Both the position numbers and the translations under genes were made by a program. Shown one piece after another: positions 1 through 7,231 of a stretch of 9,114 bases of DNA. The notes under the pieces were generated by a model. That model was not told where the DNA came from, ran no database searches, and was given only the letters and a program-made list of their open reading frames with translations. Position 1 is the stretch's first letter, and every line of letters starts with the position of its first letter. Source of the stretch: Actinobacteria bacterium UBA3086 (lineage in GTDB: Bacteria > Actinomycetota > Coriobacteriia > Anaerosomatales > UBA3086); NCBI GenBank assembly GCA_002367305.1, contig DFBG01000031.1, positions 1-9,114 of the forward strand, written 5' to 3'.

Positions 1-32
1 AGCAGCGGGGTGATTCGGCAAGACACTTCGGA

Positions 33-590
33 TCAGTCGCCCGAGTCCGTTTCCGCCGCTTCTTCATCAGTGAACATACCCTTCAACGACGAGAAGGGGT
101 TGTCGTCTTCTTCATCGTGCACGCAATCGCACGATCCCGTGTTCAAATCTGTACCGCAAACAGAACACAGTCCCTGGCAGTCCGGACGACACAGTGGAGC
201 GAAGGGAGCCTCAATCGTGATCGCTCCCAAGATCAGCGGCAGGACATCGAGCTCGTGACCCTCAAGACGCTCGTACTCCTCTTCATCACTCGGCGATTCC
301 TCTGAGTCACGAACGCCAGTGGCGAGGTACGTGGAGATCTCACCGGCGATGGTGCTGTCAAAGGATTCCGCACACCGAGAACACGGCACGCGCACTTCGG
401 CTGTGGCCGAGCCCGACACGAGAATACCGTCGCCTGTGTTGGTGAACATCGCCTCAAAGGAGACCGGCTCGCGCAGCGCAAAGGTCACATCGCCAACTGC
501 GATTTCTCCCAAATCGAGCGGCTCTGCGACCGTCAGGCTTTCGCCAGCGCGGTCAACGATAGGTGTTAGGTCGATCATGTGGTAGTTCAC
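33..590 (-). CDS. DUF177 / YceD-family protein (185 aa)
   Basis: Member of the DUF177 (YceD) family, linked to 23S rRNA accumulation and normally found just upstream of rpmF (ribosomal protein L32). Its biochemical role is not established. A CxxC pair lies at residues 70-73, followed by an acidic stretch (about 95-115). The C-terminal cysteine cluster at 134, 138, 142, 145, 154 and 156 has the family pattern CxxxCxGLCxxCGxxLN and looks zinc-binding. The tail is acidic. The start is taken as GTG at 590 because GGAG lies 7 bases upstream (598-601). The ATG at 578, four codons in, is an alternative with no comparable ribosome site, and starts further upstream would run into the preceding gene. 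The gap to that gene is 16 bases. Only 32 bases follow the stop before the window edge, so the expected rpmF cannot be seen. Confidence 0.9.
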   Translation of the reverse strand: MNYHMIDLTPIVDRAGESLTVAEPLDLGEIAVGDVTFALREPVSFEAMFTNTGDGILVSGSATAEVRVPCSRCAESFDSTIAGEISTYLATGVRDSEESPSDEEEYERLEGHELDVLPLILGAITIEAPFAPLCRPDCQGLCSVCGTDLNTGSCDCVHDEEDDNPFSSLKGMFTDEEAAETDSGD

Positions 591-597
591 GAGAGCA

Positions 598-601
598 CTC
601 C
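598..601 (-). promoter_or_regulatory. Ribosome binding site fixing the GTG start of the DUF177 gene
   Basis: The minus strand reads GGAG, then 7 bases, then GTG at 590. The in-frame ATG at 578 has no purine-rich site at a suitable distance. This makes GTG the likelier start. Confidence 0.6.
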
Positions 602-606
602 GTCGA

Positions 607-1065
607 CTACTGGCGCTGGCCGACTTTGCCCTGCAGACGATCGCGACCACGCTGCACGGCTGTCAGGAGCTTGCCGAGGTTCACCTCGAGATTAGCGAGC
701 ATCTCGTCTGCGTAGTCCTCTGCACCCAAGCGGATCTCGCGCTCTTTGGTGCGGGCATCGTCAAGGATGGCAGCGGCCTCCTGCTGAGCGATCTTCACGA
801 CTTCCTGCTCACTTGCCAGGGCCTGCGCACGATCGCGAGCCTCTTCGAGAACCCGGTTGGCCTCTTTCTCGGCCTCCTCGAGCATCTCCTGGCGCTCCTT
901 GACGATCCAACGAGCCTGCTTGAGTTCATCGGGGAAAGTCGCTCGAACCTCATCGATGATCTCGTAGACCTTCTCGGGATCCACCATCTTGGAACTCGAG
1001 AACGGCATTGACCGTCCGTTGTCCACGAGTTCTTCGATACGATCGATCAGGGCCATGATGTCCAT
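607..1065 (-). CDS. SepIVA/DivIVA-like coiled-coil protein (152 aa)
   Basis: Short, charged, probably cytoplasmic coiled-coil protein with no signal peptide or membrane segment. Residues 1-45 hold an N-terminal module: a helix starting MDIMALIDRIEELVDNG, then a loop, then a VDPEKVYEIIDEVRATFPDEL motif split around residues 28-48. A long Glu/Ala/Arg-rich heptad region follows at about 50-120. The module resembles DivIVA-type proteins, and from memory most closely mycobacterial SepIVA, a septation and envelope-growth factor also encoded just upstream of a DUF177 gene. The protein is shorter than the mycobacterial one. Automatic pipelines may call this coiled coil an ATP synthase subunit B-like protein, but no transmembrane helix is present. 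The ATG at 1065 is chosen because GGGAGGA (1072-1078) lies 6 bases upstream. That site directly follows the coaD stop, which suggests coupled expression. The family call is moderate; the exact role is inferred. Confidence 0.7.
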   Translation of the reverse strand: MDIMALIDRIEELVDNGRSMPFSSSKMVDPEKVYEIIDEVRATFPDELKQARWIVKERQEMLEEAEKEANRVLEEARDRAQALASEQEVVKIAQQEAAAILDDARTKEREIRLGAEDYADEMLANLEVNLGKLLTAVQRGRDRLQGKVGQRQ

Positions 1066-1078
1066 GAAACGTCCTCCC

Positions 1079-1570
1079 CTAACGGGATTGTGTCAGTCGA
1101 GCCGTGAGTGCCTCACGAACAACATCCGGAACCAGTCCTTTGACCGGTCCATTGTGTCGCGCGATCTCCTTGACCGCCGAGGAACTCAGATACATGTACT
1201 CCGGTATCGCCATGATGAACATGGTTTCAATACTGCTGTCTATAGAATAGTTCAACTGTGCCATCTGGAACTCTCGCTCGAAGTCAGTCACAGCACGCAA
1301 CCCCTTGATTATGACAGTTGCGCCGACTTCTTCGGCAAAATCAACCAATAGGTTATCAAAAGGTTGCACAGTTACGTTGGAAAGATGCTGCACCGCAGCA
1401 CGAACATGCTCACAACGTTCTTCAATAGAGAAGAGCGGGCCGCCTCCCTTATCGGGACTCAGGGCCACGCCGACCACCAGGTCGTCAAAGAGCGAAGCTG
1501 CACGCTCGATGATATCCAAGTGTCCTGCGGTCACCGGGTCAAACGTTCCCGGACACATGCCCCGCTTCAC
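1079..1570 (-). CDS. coaD: Phosphopantetheine adenylyltransferase (163 aa)
   Basis: CoaD transfers AMP from ATP to 4'-phosphopantetheine, giving dephospho-CoA, the penultimate step of CoA synthesis in the cytoplasm. The family hallmarks are present: PGTFDPVTAGH at residues 7-17, with the nucleotidyltransferase TxGH motif at 14-17; KGLRAVTDFE at 89-98 with the conserved Arg92; and the LSSSAVKEIA segment at 128-137, equivalent to the ISSTxVRE nucleotide-binding motif. The length matches the usual ~160 residues and the protein looks intact. It starts with GTG at 1570, overlapping the rsmD stop in a GTGA arrangement that implies translational coupling. A GGGAGG lies 12 bases upstream (1583-1588), slightly far. 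A start at Met5 (1558) is possible but would remove the usual MKR beginning of the family. Confidence 0.97.
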   Translation of the reverse strand: MKRGMCPGTFDPVTAGHLDIIERAASLFDDLVVGVALSPDKGGGPLFSIEERCEHVRAAVQHLSNVTVQPFDNLLVDFAEEVGATVIIKGLRAVTDFEREFQMAQLNYSIDSSIETMFIMAIPEYMYLSSSAVKEIARHNGPVKGLVPDVVREALTARLTQSR

Positions 1571-2145
1571 TGGCGTCCACTACCTCCCTCACCAAACGCG
1601 ATGGTCACTGCGGTGGAACCGTATCTCTTAGTGAACACGGTTCCCCAGTCCTCGGACAGCTCCGGTTCGGTCCTTGCCGCATGCTCCCAGACTACAGTTG
1701 CGTGAGGGACGAGCAGACCGGAAGCGAACAGCGCATCGATAAGCGCCCTGACCTCGGACGACTCGATTCTATAGGGAGGGTCGAGAAAGAGCAACGTGAA
1801 CGGACCGCCTGCTATCTTCCCGTCTGCGCGCAGGAACGAATCGCCACGGATGACCGCTGTGACATTCTCGGCACCGAGAACACCGATATTCTTGTTCAAC
1901 GCCTCAAGAGCGTGCCAATCCTGCTCGACGAAAGTCGCTCTCGCCACACCACGGGACAGCGCCTCAAGACCCAGAGCGCCACTTCCGGCGAACAGGTCGA
2001 GCACATTGTCATCGGATGTGAGTAGCCCACGTGCGATGAGCGCACTGAACGTCGCTTCTCGAACTCGATCCGACGTCGGCCGTGTCGCATCACCCTTGGG
2101 TGCGACGATCGCGCGCCCACGATACTGACCCGCGACGATCCTCAT
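1567..2145 (-). CDS. rsmD: 16S rRNA (guanine(966)-N2)-methyltransferase (192 aa)
   Basis: RsmD methylates N2 of G966 in 16S rRNA using S-adenosylmethionine, acting on assembling 30S subunits. The protein begins MRIVAGQYRGR, the family's usual N-terminus, followed by RPTSDRVRE at residues 22-30. The SAM-binding motif I is VLDLFAGSGALGLEALSRG (48-66), and the catalytic DPPY motif IV is at 122-125. The length is typical. The ATG at 2145 overlaps the recG stop in an ATGA arrangement and is preceded by GGTGAG about 7 bases upstream. A GTG at 2166, seven codons earlier, is open but would only add residues not seen in the family and would overlap recG more deeply. The stop overlaps coaD by 4 bases. 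rsmD next to coaD is a widespread conserved pair. Confidence 0.95.
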   Translation of the reverse strand: MRIVAGQYRGRAIVAPKGDATRPTSDRVREATFSALIARGLLTSDDNVLDLFAGSGALGLEALSRGVARATFVEQDWHALEALNKNIGVLGAENVTAVIRGDSFLRADGKIAGGPFTLLFLDPPYRIESSEVRALIDALFASGLLVPHATVVWEHAARTEPELSEDWGTVFTKRYGSTAVTIAFGEGGSGRQ

Positions 2146-4256
2146 CCGCTGCTCACCCACTCCCACGCAGCCGCGAACCTGCGGCGCGCCTCAAGTCCCA
2201 ATGGCACATTTATCGGCTGTGAGAGTTCTGGATCGGACTCGATCAGCGAGGCGGCAACTGCGCGCGCTTCCTGCAGGATCTCACCGTCACGAACGATCGA
2301 TGCAACACGCAGTTCGGGCAGGCCATGCTGTCGGTCGCCGAGTATCTGACCTTCGCCTCGCAAGGCGAGGTCGCGCTCGGCGAGTTCGAATCCGTCGTTC
2401 GTCTCCACGATGGCCTGCATCCGCTCCCGGCCATCAGCAGTCTTGGCGTCGGCAAAAAGCAGGAACTCACCGCTCGCCTCGCCGCGGCCGATGCGTCCTC
2501 GCAACTGATGGAGCTGAGCGAGTCCAAAGCGCTCGGCGTCCTCAACGATCATGACGGTGGCGTTGGGCACATCGACACCAACCTCGATCACCGTAGTCGA
2601 CACGAGTACGTCAATTTCGCCGGCCCTGAACCGTTGCATTGTCGCGACCTTCTCTTCAGATCGCATTCTGCCGGTGAGAACTGCGACGCGCAGGTCCGGG
2701 AACACTTCCGACGAGAGGCGCTCCGCTTCTTTGGTCGCCGCCTTGGCTTGAGCCGAGTCGGATTCTTCGACCAGCGCGCAAACGACGTATGCCTGGTGTC
2801 CGTCGTCCACGGCAGTTCTCACGCGACCGTACGCTTCGTTCCGGTGACGCTTGTCGATGATCTCACTGCTCACCCGAGGCACGCCGGTACCGTGGGGCCG
2901 TTCCCTGAGGTACGAGACGGCCAGATCCCCATAGAGCGTGAGTGCAAGGGAGCGAGGAATCGGTGTCGCCGACATGACGAGCAGATCGGCTGCTCTCCCC
3001 TTCTCGCGCAACGCGAGCCGCTGGGTGACACCGAAACGATGTTGTTCATCAACGATCGCCAACGTGAGGTTGTCGAACGACACGGATTTCTCAATGAGGG
3101 CATGCGTCCCGAACAGCACCTGCAGCGACCCCCCTGCTGCGGCATCTATCAGAGTTCGTCGGTCCTCAGCCGACGTCGCGCCGGTGATGCAGCCCCAACT
3201 GATCCCCGCGGCATCCAGCCAGGGTCCGACCTTCTCGGAGTACTGAAGTGCAAGCACCTCTGTCGGCGCCATCATCGCCGCCTGAGAGCCCGTGTCGGCC
3301 ACCGCAGCAAGGGCATGAGCCGCCACCAATGTCTTGCCGGTGCCAACGTCGCCCAGCAGCATGCGATTCATCGGGTGGATCCCCGACATGTCGCCCAGGA
3401 CATCCTCAATGGCGCAGTGCTGATCGTTCGTCGGCTGGAAGGGTACGGCTGCTACAAGCGCGTCTCTCATGGAGCCTGTCACCGTGTGTACGACGCCGCG
3501 CTGTGCGTCGACCGCGGCATGCCTGCGAGCGAACAGCCCCAGCTGCAGCAGAAGGAACTCATCGAACACGAGTCTTCTGCGTGCGGCATCCGCAGCGTCG
3601 ATCGTGCGCGGGAAGTGAATGTCGCGATACGCCGTGTGGAGTGACACCAGATTCAGCCGATCGCGAATCTCAGAGGGCAGCGGGTCGGGAATGTCGGAGT
3701 AGTCCTCGACTGCGGCGCTGATCAAACGCCTCAGCCAGTTCTTCGTCAGCCCCTCGGTGCTCCGATGCACCGGGATGATCCTGGTGACGTCCTCAGCCTC
3801 ATCTTCGCTCTCAAGCCGCTCGACATACGGGTTCGTCATTTTCTTGAACCCGAAGTCGAACTCGACCGTTCCCGCGAACGCTACTCGCTCACCGATCCGG
3901 AATCTGTCGGCCATGTACGCCTGATTGAACCAGACGCCCAGCAACACTCCCGTGCCATCGACGATCGCGACTTCGACGATACTCAAACGGGGCCTGGGCT
4001 TCTTGATCTTGATGTCATGAACCCGTCCAACGACCGTTGCCTCTGCGCCAGTCGGGACTTTGAGCAGCGTGTAGACGGATGTGAGATCCAAATAGCGATA
4101 CGGCACATGGCCGATGAGATCGCCGATGGTCTCTATGTCCAGACGATGCAACAAGGCCGAACGCGAGGCGTCGACATACCGGGACGTGCCCACCGGCAGC
4201 TGCCATGAGGCGTGATTATCCGCGCGATGCGTGGAGACAGTGAGCGGATCCGCCAT
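2142..4256 (-). CDS. recG: ATP-dependent DNA helicase RecG (704 aa)
   Basis: RecG is a monomeric superfamily 2 DNA translocase that remodels stalled replication forks and branch-migrates Holliday junctions. An N-terminal helical region (about 20-55) leads into an OB-fold wedge domain (about 60-150). The helicase motifs follow: Walker A GDVGTGKT (302-309), DEQHRFG (403-409, the RecG/Mfd variant of DEAD), SATPIPR (429-435), STTVIEVGVDVPNA (553-566) and QLRGRIGRG (584-592). The C-terminal accessory motif DLALRGEGQILGDRQHG (629-645) corresponds to the usual GTRQSG-ending motif, with some changes. The N-terminal GVG-type hairpin signature is replaced by YVDASRSA. The ATG at 4256, 10 bases after the degV stop, is the only sensible start. 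It has no clear Shine-Dalgarno, so translational coupling to degV is likely. The frame stays open upstream to about 4742, but that part is only a shadow of degV. The protein appears complete. Confidence 0.96.
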   Translation of the reverse strand: MADPLTVSTHRADNHASWQLPVGTSRYVDASRSALLHRLDIETIGDLIGHVPYRYLDLTSVYTLLKVPTGAEATVVGRVHDIKIKKPRPRLSIVEVAIVDGTGVLLGVWFNQAYMADRFRIGERVAFAGTVEFDFGFKKMTNPYVERLESEDEAEDVTRIIPVHRSTEGLTKNWLRRLISAAVEDYSDIPDPLPSEIRDRLNLVSLHTAYRDIHFPRTIDAADAARRRLVFDEFLLLQLGLFARRHAAVDAQRGVVHTVTGSMRDALVAAVPFQPTNDQHCAIEDVLGDMSGIHPMNRMLLGDVGTGKTLVAAHALAAVADTGSQAAMMAPTEVLALQYSEKVGPWLDAAGISWGCITGATSAEDRRTLIDAAAGGSLQVLFGTHALIEKSVSFDNLTLAIVDEQHRFGVTQRLALREKGRAADLLVMSATPIPRSLALTLYGDLAVSYLRERPHGTGVPRVSSEIIDKRHRNEAYGRVRTAVDDGHQAYVVCALVEESDSAQAKAATKEAERLSSEVFPDLRVAVLTGRMRSEEKVATMQRFRAGEIDVLVSTTVIEVGVDVPNATVMIVEDAERFGLAQLHQLRGRIGRGEASGEFLLFADAKTADGRERMQAIVETNDGFELAERDLALRGEGQILGDRQHGLPELRVASIVRDGEILQEARAVAASLIESDPELSQPINVPLGLEARRRFAAAWEWVSSG

Positions 4257-4266
4257 GGAGTCGGGC

Positions 4267-5118
4267 CTAGTCGATCTCGTGGAATGCCACGCCCACAACT
4301 CCGGGACCGGCATACGTACCGATGACCGATCCAACGATGCCGTATGAGTCCAACTCATACACAGCACCCGCAGCGTCCAGTGTTGCCCGCATTTCGTCGG
4401 CAAGTTCGGGGACCGTGCTGTACAGGATGACGATTTTGATCGTGTGCTCCTTGGACACGGCCGCAACGTGTTCCGCGAGCGCTGCCATGGCTTTGCGCAA
4501 CCCCTTGACCTTCTTGAAAGGCTCGATGATTCCCTCATTGTTGAAAGTAAGTATCGGTTTGATGTTGAGAACCGATGCAGCGAGACCAGAGGCCTTGCCC
4601 GCACGTCCGCCCTTAACCAGATACTCAAGGGTGTCCAAGATAAAGTACAGCGTGGTGTCCGCCGACATCTTCTCAAGCTTGTCGGCAATGTCCGCAGCGT
4701 CCATGCCGGAATCCCGAGCCTCAACGGCTGCTTTGACCACAAGGCCAGTGGCCTGAGAGACCAGATTCGTGTTAACCACGTGAACAGGCACGGATGAGGT
4801 TTTGGAGGCCATGATCGCTGATTCGTACGTGCCGGACAGAGCCGCGGAGAGATGGACTGAGACGATCGCCTCGGCTCCAGCCTCGATCACCTTTGAGTAT
4901 GCGGCGGTGAAGTCCGCAGGAGATGGCTGCGAGGTCTTGGGGAACTTGTCGGTCGCAGCAAGCTTCGTGTAGAACTCCGCCGGCTCCATCTCGACCCAGT
5001 CGAGGAAGGTCTCGTCACCGAAGGAAACCTTCAAAGGCACCATCTCGACATCGTTCTCCACGAGCCATGAACGGGATAGGTCGCAGGTGCTGTCGCATAC
5101 GATCGCCACGCGTGTCAT
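4267..5118 (-). CDS. DegV family protein, FakB-like fatty acid-binding subunit (283 aa)
   Basis: DegV/FakB proteins bind one fatty acid in a deep pocket and present its carboxylate to the kinase FakA, producing acyl-phosphate for phospholipid synthesis. Family motifs are visible: VCDSTCDL near the N-terminus (7-14), the carboxylate-binding KTSQPSPADF (61-70), LSAALSGTYESA (90-101), VKGGRAGK (168-175), and a C-terminal IGTYAGPGVVGVAF (266-279). In many family members the residue before this last GPG segment is His (HxGPG); here it is Tyr269. The length is standard for the family and no signal peptide is present. The ATG at 5118 has GAGG 5 bases upstream (5124-5127). It sits 30 bases after the FakA-like gene, which supports a kinase/carrier pair. 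The substrate chain cannot be read from sequence. The DegV family is certain; the FakB role is inferred from context. Confidence 0.93.
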   Translation of the reverse strand: MTRVAIVCDSTCDLSRSWLVENDVEMVPLKVSFGDETFLDWVEMEPAEFYTKLAATDKFPKTSQPSPADFTAAYSKVIEAGAEAIVSVHLSAALSGTYESAIMASKTSSVPVHVVNTNLVSQATGLVVKAAVEARDSGMDAADIADKLEKMSADTTLYFILDTLEYLVKGGRAGKASGLAASVLNIKPILTFNNEGIIEPFKKVKGLRKAMAALAEHVAAVSKEHTIKIVILYSTVPELADEMRATLDAAGAVYELDSYGIVGSVIGTYAGPGVVGVAFHEID

Positions 5119-5148
5119 GGAATCCTCATTTCAGTCGGGGGCAGGGGC

Positions 5149-6762
5149 TTACTCGACAGCGATGATCACAGGGTACAGAGGCTGTCCGCCGTCGTGGGCT
5201 TCGACCTCGATGTCGGGAAACGCCTCCTCCAACAGAGTGGTGAGGGAGGCCAATTCTTCTGCGGAGAGATCCTCCCCGGCGAGTAGCGTCAGGGTCTCGC
5301 CGTCGTCCACGATCAACTGAGCAAGCTCAACAGTGACGTCAAGAACGTTGTCGCCAACAACCTCGATCTCATGGTCAGTGATAGCAATGATCTGACCAGC
5401 CTTGATCTCGCCGGACTTGCCAACGGAGTCTTTGACTGCGGTGGTCACCTCGCCCGTACGCACGTACGAAGCTGATTCCGTCATCTCTTCGACAGCATCC
5501 TCCAAAGTCAACTCAGGATCGTACGTCAGGAGAGCTGCGAATGCCTCAGGAGCGGAAGTGGTCGGCACCACGGCTACAGGCCGATCGCACACCTCGTTCA
5601 CCTGCTGGGCCGCCATGATGATGTTCTTGTTGTTGGGAAGGATGATGATCGACTCAGCGTTGACACGCTCGCACGCGTCGAGGAGTTCCGCGGTGGAAGG
5701 ATTCATGGTCTGACCACCACTCACCACCACGTCTGCGCCAAGGCTCCTGAGTATCTCCTGGATGCCGGCACCGACCGCAACAGTGACGAAGCCCACCGAT
5801 TTGACGGGAGCGGAAGCCGAGGAGTCCTCTGCGAGCTCCCGCGTACGGTCCTCGGTCTGACGACGCATATTGTGGATATGAACATCCGACACCTCGCCGA
5901 GTGAGGTCATATGAGTGAGCACTGCGCCGGGATCATCGGTGTGAACGTGGATCTTGAGCATCTCACCCTCGCCCACCACGAGCTCTGAACCGCCGATGGT
6001 CTCAACGTAATTTCGGATGGGTTCGGGGTTCAGATCGGACCCGAAGAGAAGGAACTCAGTGCAGTAGAGGTACTCGTCGTCATCCCAATCATTGATCAGC
6101 TCGATCACGACATCACCTGACTGCGACATGTCATCGATATCCACTGCATGACCCCCGTAAGCGGCCGCGAATCCCTCTGCAAGAATGGCCAACCCGTACC
6201 CTCCTGCATCCACGACCCCGTTCTCCTTGAGAACAGGAAGAAGGTCGGGTGTGCGCTTCACTGACGCGAACGATGCTGCCGTGACATGTTCCAGCATCTC
6301 GCCGACATCCAAGCCGTCCTCGATACCGGCCTCGGCAGAATCAGCGCAATCGCGAAGAACGGTGAGCATTGTGCCCTCGACTGGCTTGCGAACCGCCTGG
6401 AATGCGACCGTCACCGCTCGGCGAAGTGCACGAGCGATAACTTCCGCATCGACCTCTGCTGCGGAATCGAGCTCCTCACACAGCCCACGGAGTATCTGAC
6501 TCAGGATCACGCCGGAGTTCCCGCGTGCTCCCATGAGTGAGCCGTGTGTCACGGCATGGCAGGTCGCTGCTATATCAGCACTAGGCTCAAGGCTCGAGAC
6601 CTCGCTGACCACAGCATCCATGGTCAAAGACATGTTCGTTCCCGTGTCTCCATCTGGAACCGGGAACACATTCAGTTTATTGACGTCCTCGCTCCGCTCC
6701 TTGAGCGCCGTGGCGGCCGCCTGCAGAAGCGCGTTGAACGGGGGTCGATTCATTTCAGCCAT
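5149..6762 (-). CDS. fakA: DAK2-domain fatty acid kinase, FakA/YloV type (537 aa)
   Basis: FakA is the ATP-binding subunit of fatty acid kinase; it phosphorylates a fatty acid held by a FakB (DegV) partner. Three domains are seen. The DhaL-like kinase domain (about 1-200) has NVFPVPDGDTGTNM (31-44), whose Asp residues bind Mg-ATP, GARGNSGVILSQILRG (78-93) and KPVEGTMLTVLRD (126-138). The middle domain (about 215-300) contains YCTEF with Cys234 and IHVH with His272 and His274, matching the Cys/His/His zinc site known for this family. The C-terminal domain (about 320-537) includes SGGQTMNPST (348-357), LPNNKNI (375-381) and a closing GGQPLYPVIIAVE (525-537). The architecture and length match full FakA/YloV rather than dihydroxyacetone kinase DhaL. 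The ATG at 6762 has GGGAGAGGG just upstream (6766-6774); a Met three codons later is a weaker option. The gap to the asp23-family gene is 18 bases. Confidence 0.92.
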   Translation of the reverse strand: MAEMNRPPFNALLQAAATALKERSEDVNKLNVFPVPDGDTGTNMSLTMDAVVSEVSSLEPSADIAATCHAVTHGSLMGARGNSGVILSQILRGLCEELDSAAEVDAEVIARALRRAVTVAFQAVRKPVEGTMLTVLRDCADSAEAGIEDGLDVGEMLEHVTAASFASVKRTPDLLPVLKENGVVDAGGYGLAILAEGFAAAYGGHAVDIDDMSQSGDVVIELINDWDDDEYLYCTEFLLFGSDLNPEPIRNYVETIGGSELVVGEGEMLKIHVHTDDPGAVLTHMTSLGEVSDVHIHNMRRQTEDRTRELAEDSSASAPVKSVGFVTVAVGAGIQEILRSLGADVVVSGGQTMNPSTAELLDACERVNAESIIILPNNKNIIMAAQQVNEVCDRPVAVVPTTSAPEAFAALLTYDPELTLEDAVEEMTESASYVRTGEVTTAVKDSVGKSGEIKAGQIIAITDHEIEVVGDNVLDVTVELAQLIVDDGETLTLLAGEDLSAEELASLTTLLEEAFPDIEVEAHDGGQPLYPVIIAVE

Positions 6763-6780
6763 GCACCCTCTCCCGAGAGA

Positions 6781-7128
6781 TTACTTACGGACTTTGATTC
6801 CTTGCACGTGTACGTCGACTCGATCAACTTTCACGTCTGCGGTGGTCGTCAGCACGTACCTGACGCGTTCCGCGAGATTATGCGAGACCTCAGCGAGATT
6901 GGTGCCGTGCTCGATGATCACGTATAGATCGATACTGACGACGTCATCGGAGCAGACGACTGAAACACCCTTACGAAGCTTGTCCCGAGAGAGCGCCTGG
7001 GCAACTCCGTCACGGAGAGTCGGACTCGCCATGCCGACGATTCCGTAGCACTCCAAGGCAGCAAATCCCGCAAGGTCTCCGAGAACGTCATTGGCGATCT
7101 GTACGGTGCCGTGAACTTTCCCGCTCAT
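6781..7128 (-). CDS. Asp23/Gls24 family envelope stress protein (115 aa)
   Basis: Small Asp23/Gls24 (DUF322) family protein, equivalent in position to Bacillus subtilis YloU. Members form abundant membrane-associated assemblies tied to envelope stress in Firmicutes; the role in actinobacteria is less clear. The sequence shows the family pattern: an N-terminal VHGTVQIANDVLGDLAGFAALECYG stretch (about 5-29) leading to GIVGMA, a central VVSIDLYVIIEHGTNL (63-78), and a C-terminal VDRVDVHVQGIKV (101-113). No signal peptide or membrane helix is seen. The ATG at 7128 has AAAGGA 6 bases upstream (7135-7140). It is the first gene of the minus-strand string and lies 18 bases before fakA, as in the yloU-yloV pair. 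It faces away from rpmB, as yloU does in B. subtilis. Confidence 0.9.
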   Translation of the reverse strand: MSGKVHGTVQIANDVLGDLAGFAALECYGIVGMASPTLRDGVAQALSRDKLRKGVSVVCSDDVVSIDLYVIIEHGTNLAEVSHNLAERVRYVLTTTADVKVDRVDVHVQGIKVRK

Positions 7129-7140
7129 TACGTATCCTTT

Positions 7141-7154
7141 CCGGTCATCACCGG
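7141..7154 (-). promoter_or_regulatory. Small hairpin abutting the asp23-gene ribosome site
   Basis: A perfect 5-base stem CCGGT / ACCGG closes a 4-base loop, ending directly next to the AAAGGA ribosome site (7135-7140) of the Asp23-family gene. It could influence initiation. The stem is short and may be chance. Confidence 0.3.
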
Positions 7155-7183
7155 TTCAAGTACCGCTGACCATGAGATACAAG

Positions 7184-7200
7184 GTACACTGAATGTGTAC
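7184..7200. promoter_or_regulatory. Operator-like dyad GTACAC-N5-GTGTAC
   Basis: A perfect 6-base inverted repeat around TGAAT lies just downstream of a candidate minus-strand -10 box and upstream of the Asp23-family gene. Its size and symmetry suit a dimeric repressor. I do not recognise the motif as that of a known regulator. Confidence 0.35.
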
Positions 7201-7225
7201 GTGAGCAACGTCTCATGGCTGACCT

Positions 7226-7231
7226 AGTATA
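7226..7231 (-). promoter_or_regulatory. Candidate -10 box for the asp23-fakA-degV-recG operon
   Basis: The minus strand reads TATACT, five of six bases matching TATAAT. No convincing -35 hexamer lies 16-18 bases upstream, so the promoter would need an activator or another sigma factor. If real, transcription starts near 7219, leaving a leader of about 90 bases that opens with the CCATGAGA/TCTCATGG stem. Confidence 0.3.

Noticed and set aside
607..1065. ATP synthase subunit B identity for the coiled-coil protein
   Set aside because: There is no N-terminal transmembrane helix and no neighbouring atp genes; the resemblance is only coiled-coil composition.
2146..2166. GTG at 2166 as the start of rsmD
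   Set aside because: It adds seven residues not typical of RsmD and deepens the overlap with recG. The ATG at 2145 gives the family's MRIVAG start and an ATGA coupling.
2325..3644. 439-codon open frame on the plus strand
   Set aside because: It lies entirely antisense to recG, whose helicase motifs are continuous. The translation has no recognisable domain and looks like a mirror-frame artefact of GC-rich coding DNA.
4257..4742. N-terminal extension of recG in the open frame up to 4742
   Set aside because: It overlaps degV out of frame, has low-complexity Ser/Arg composition, and RecG begins normally from the ATG at 4256.
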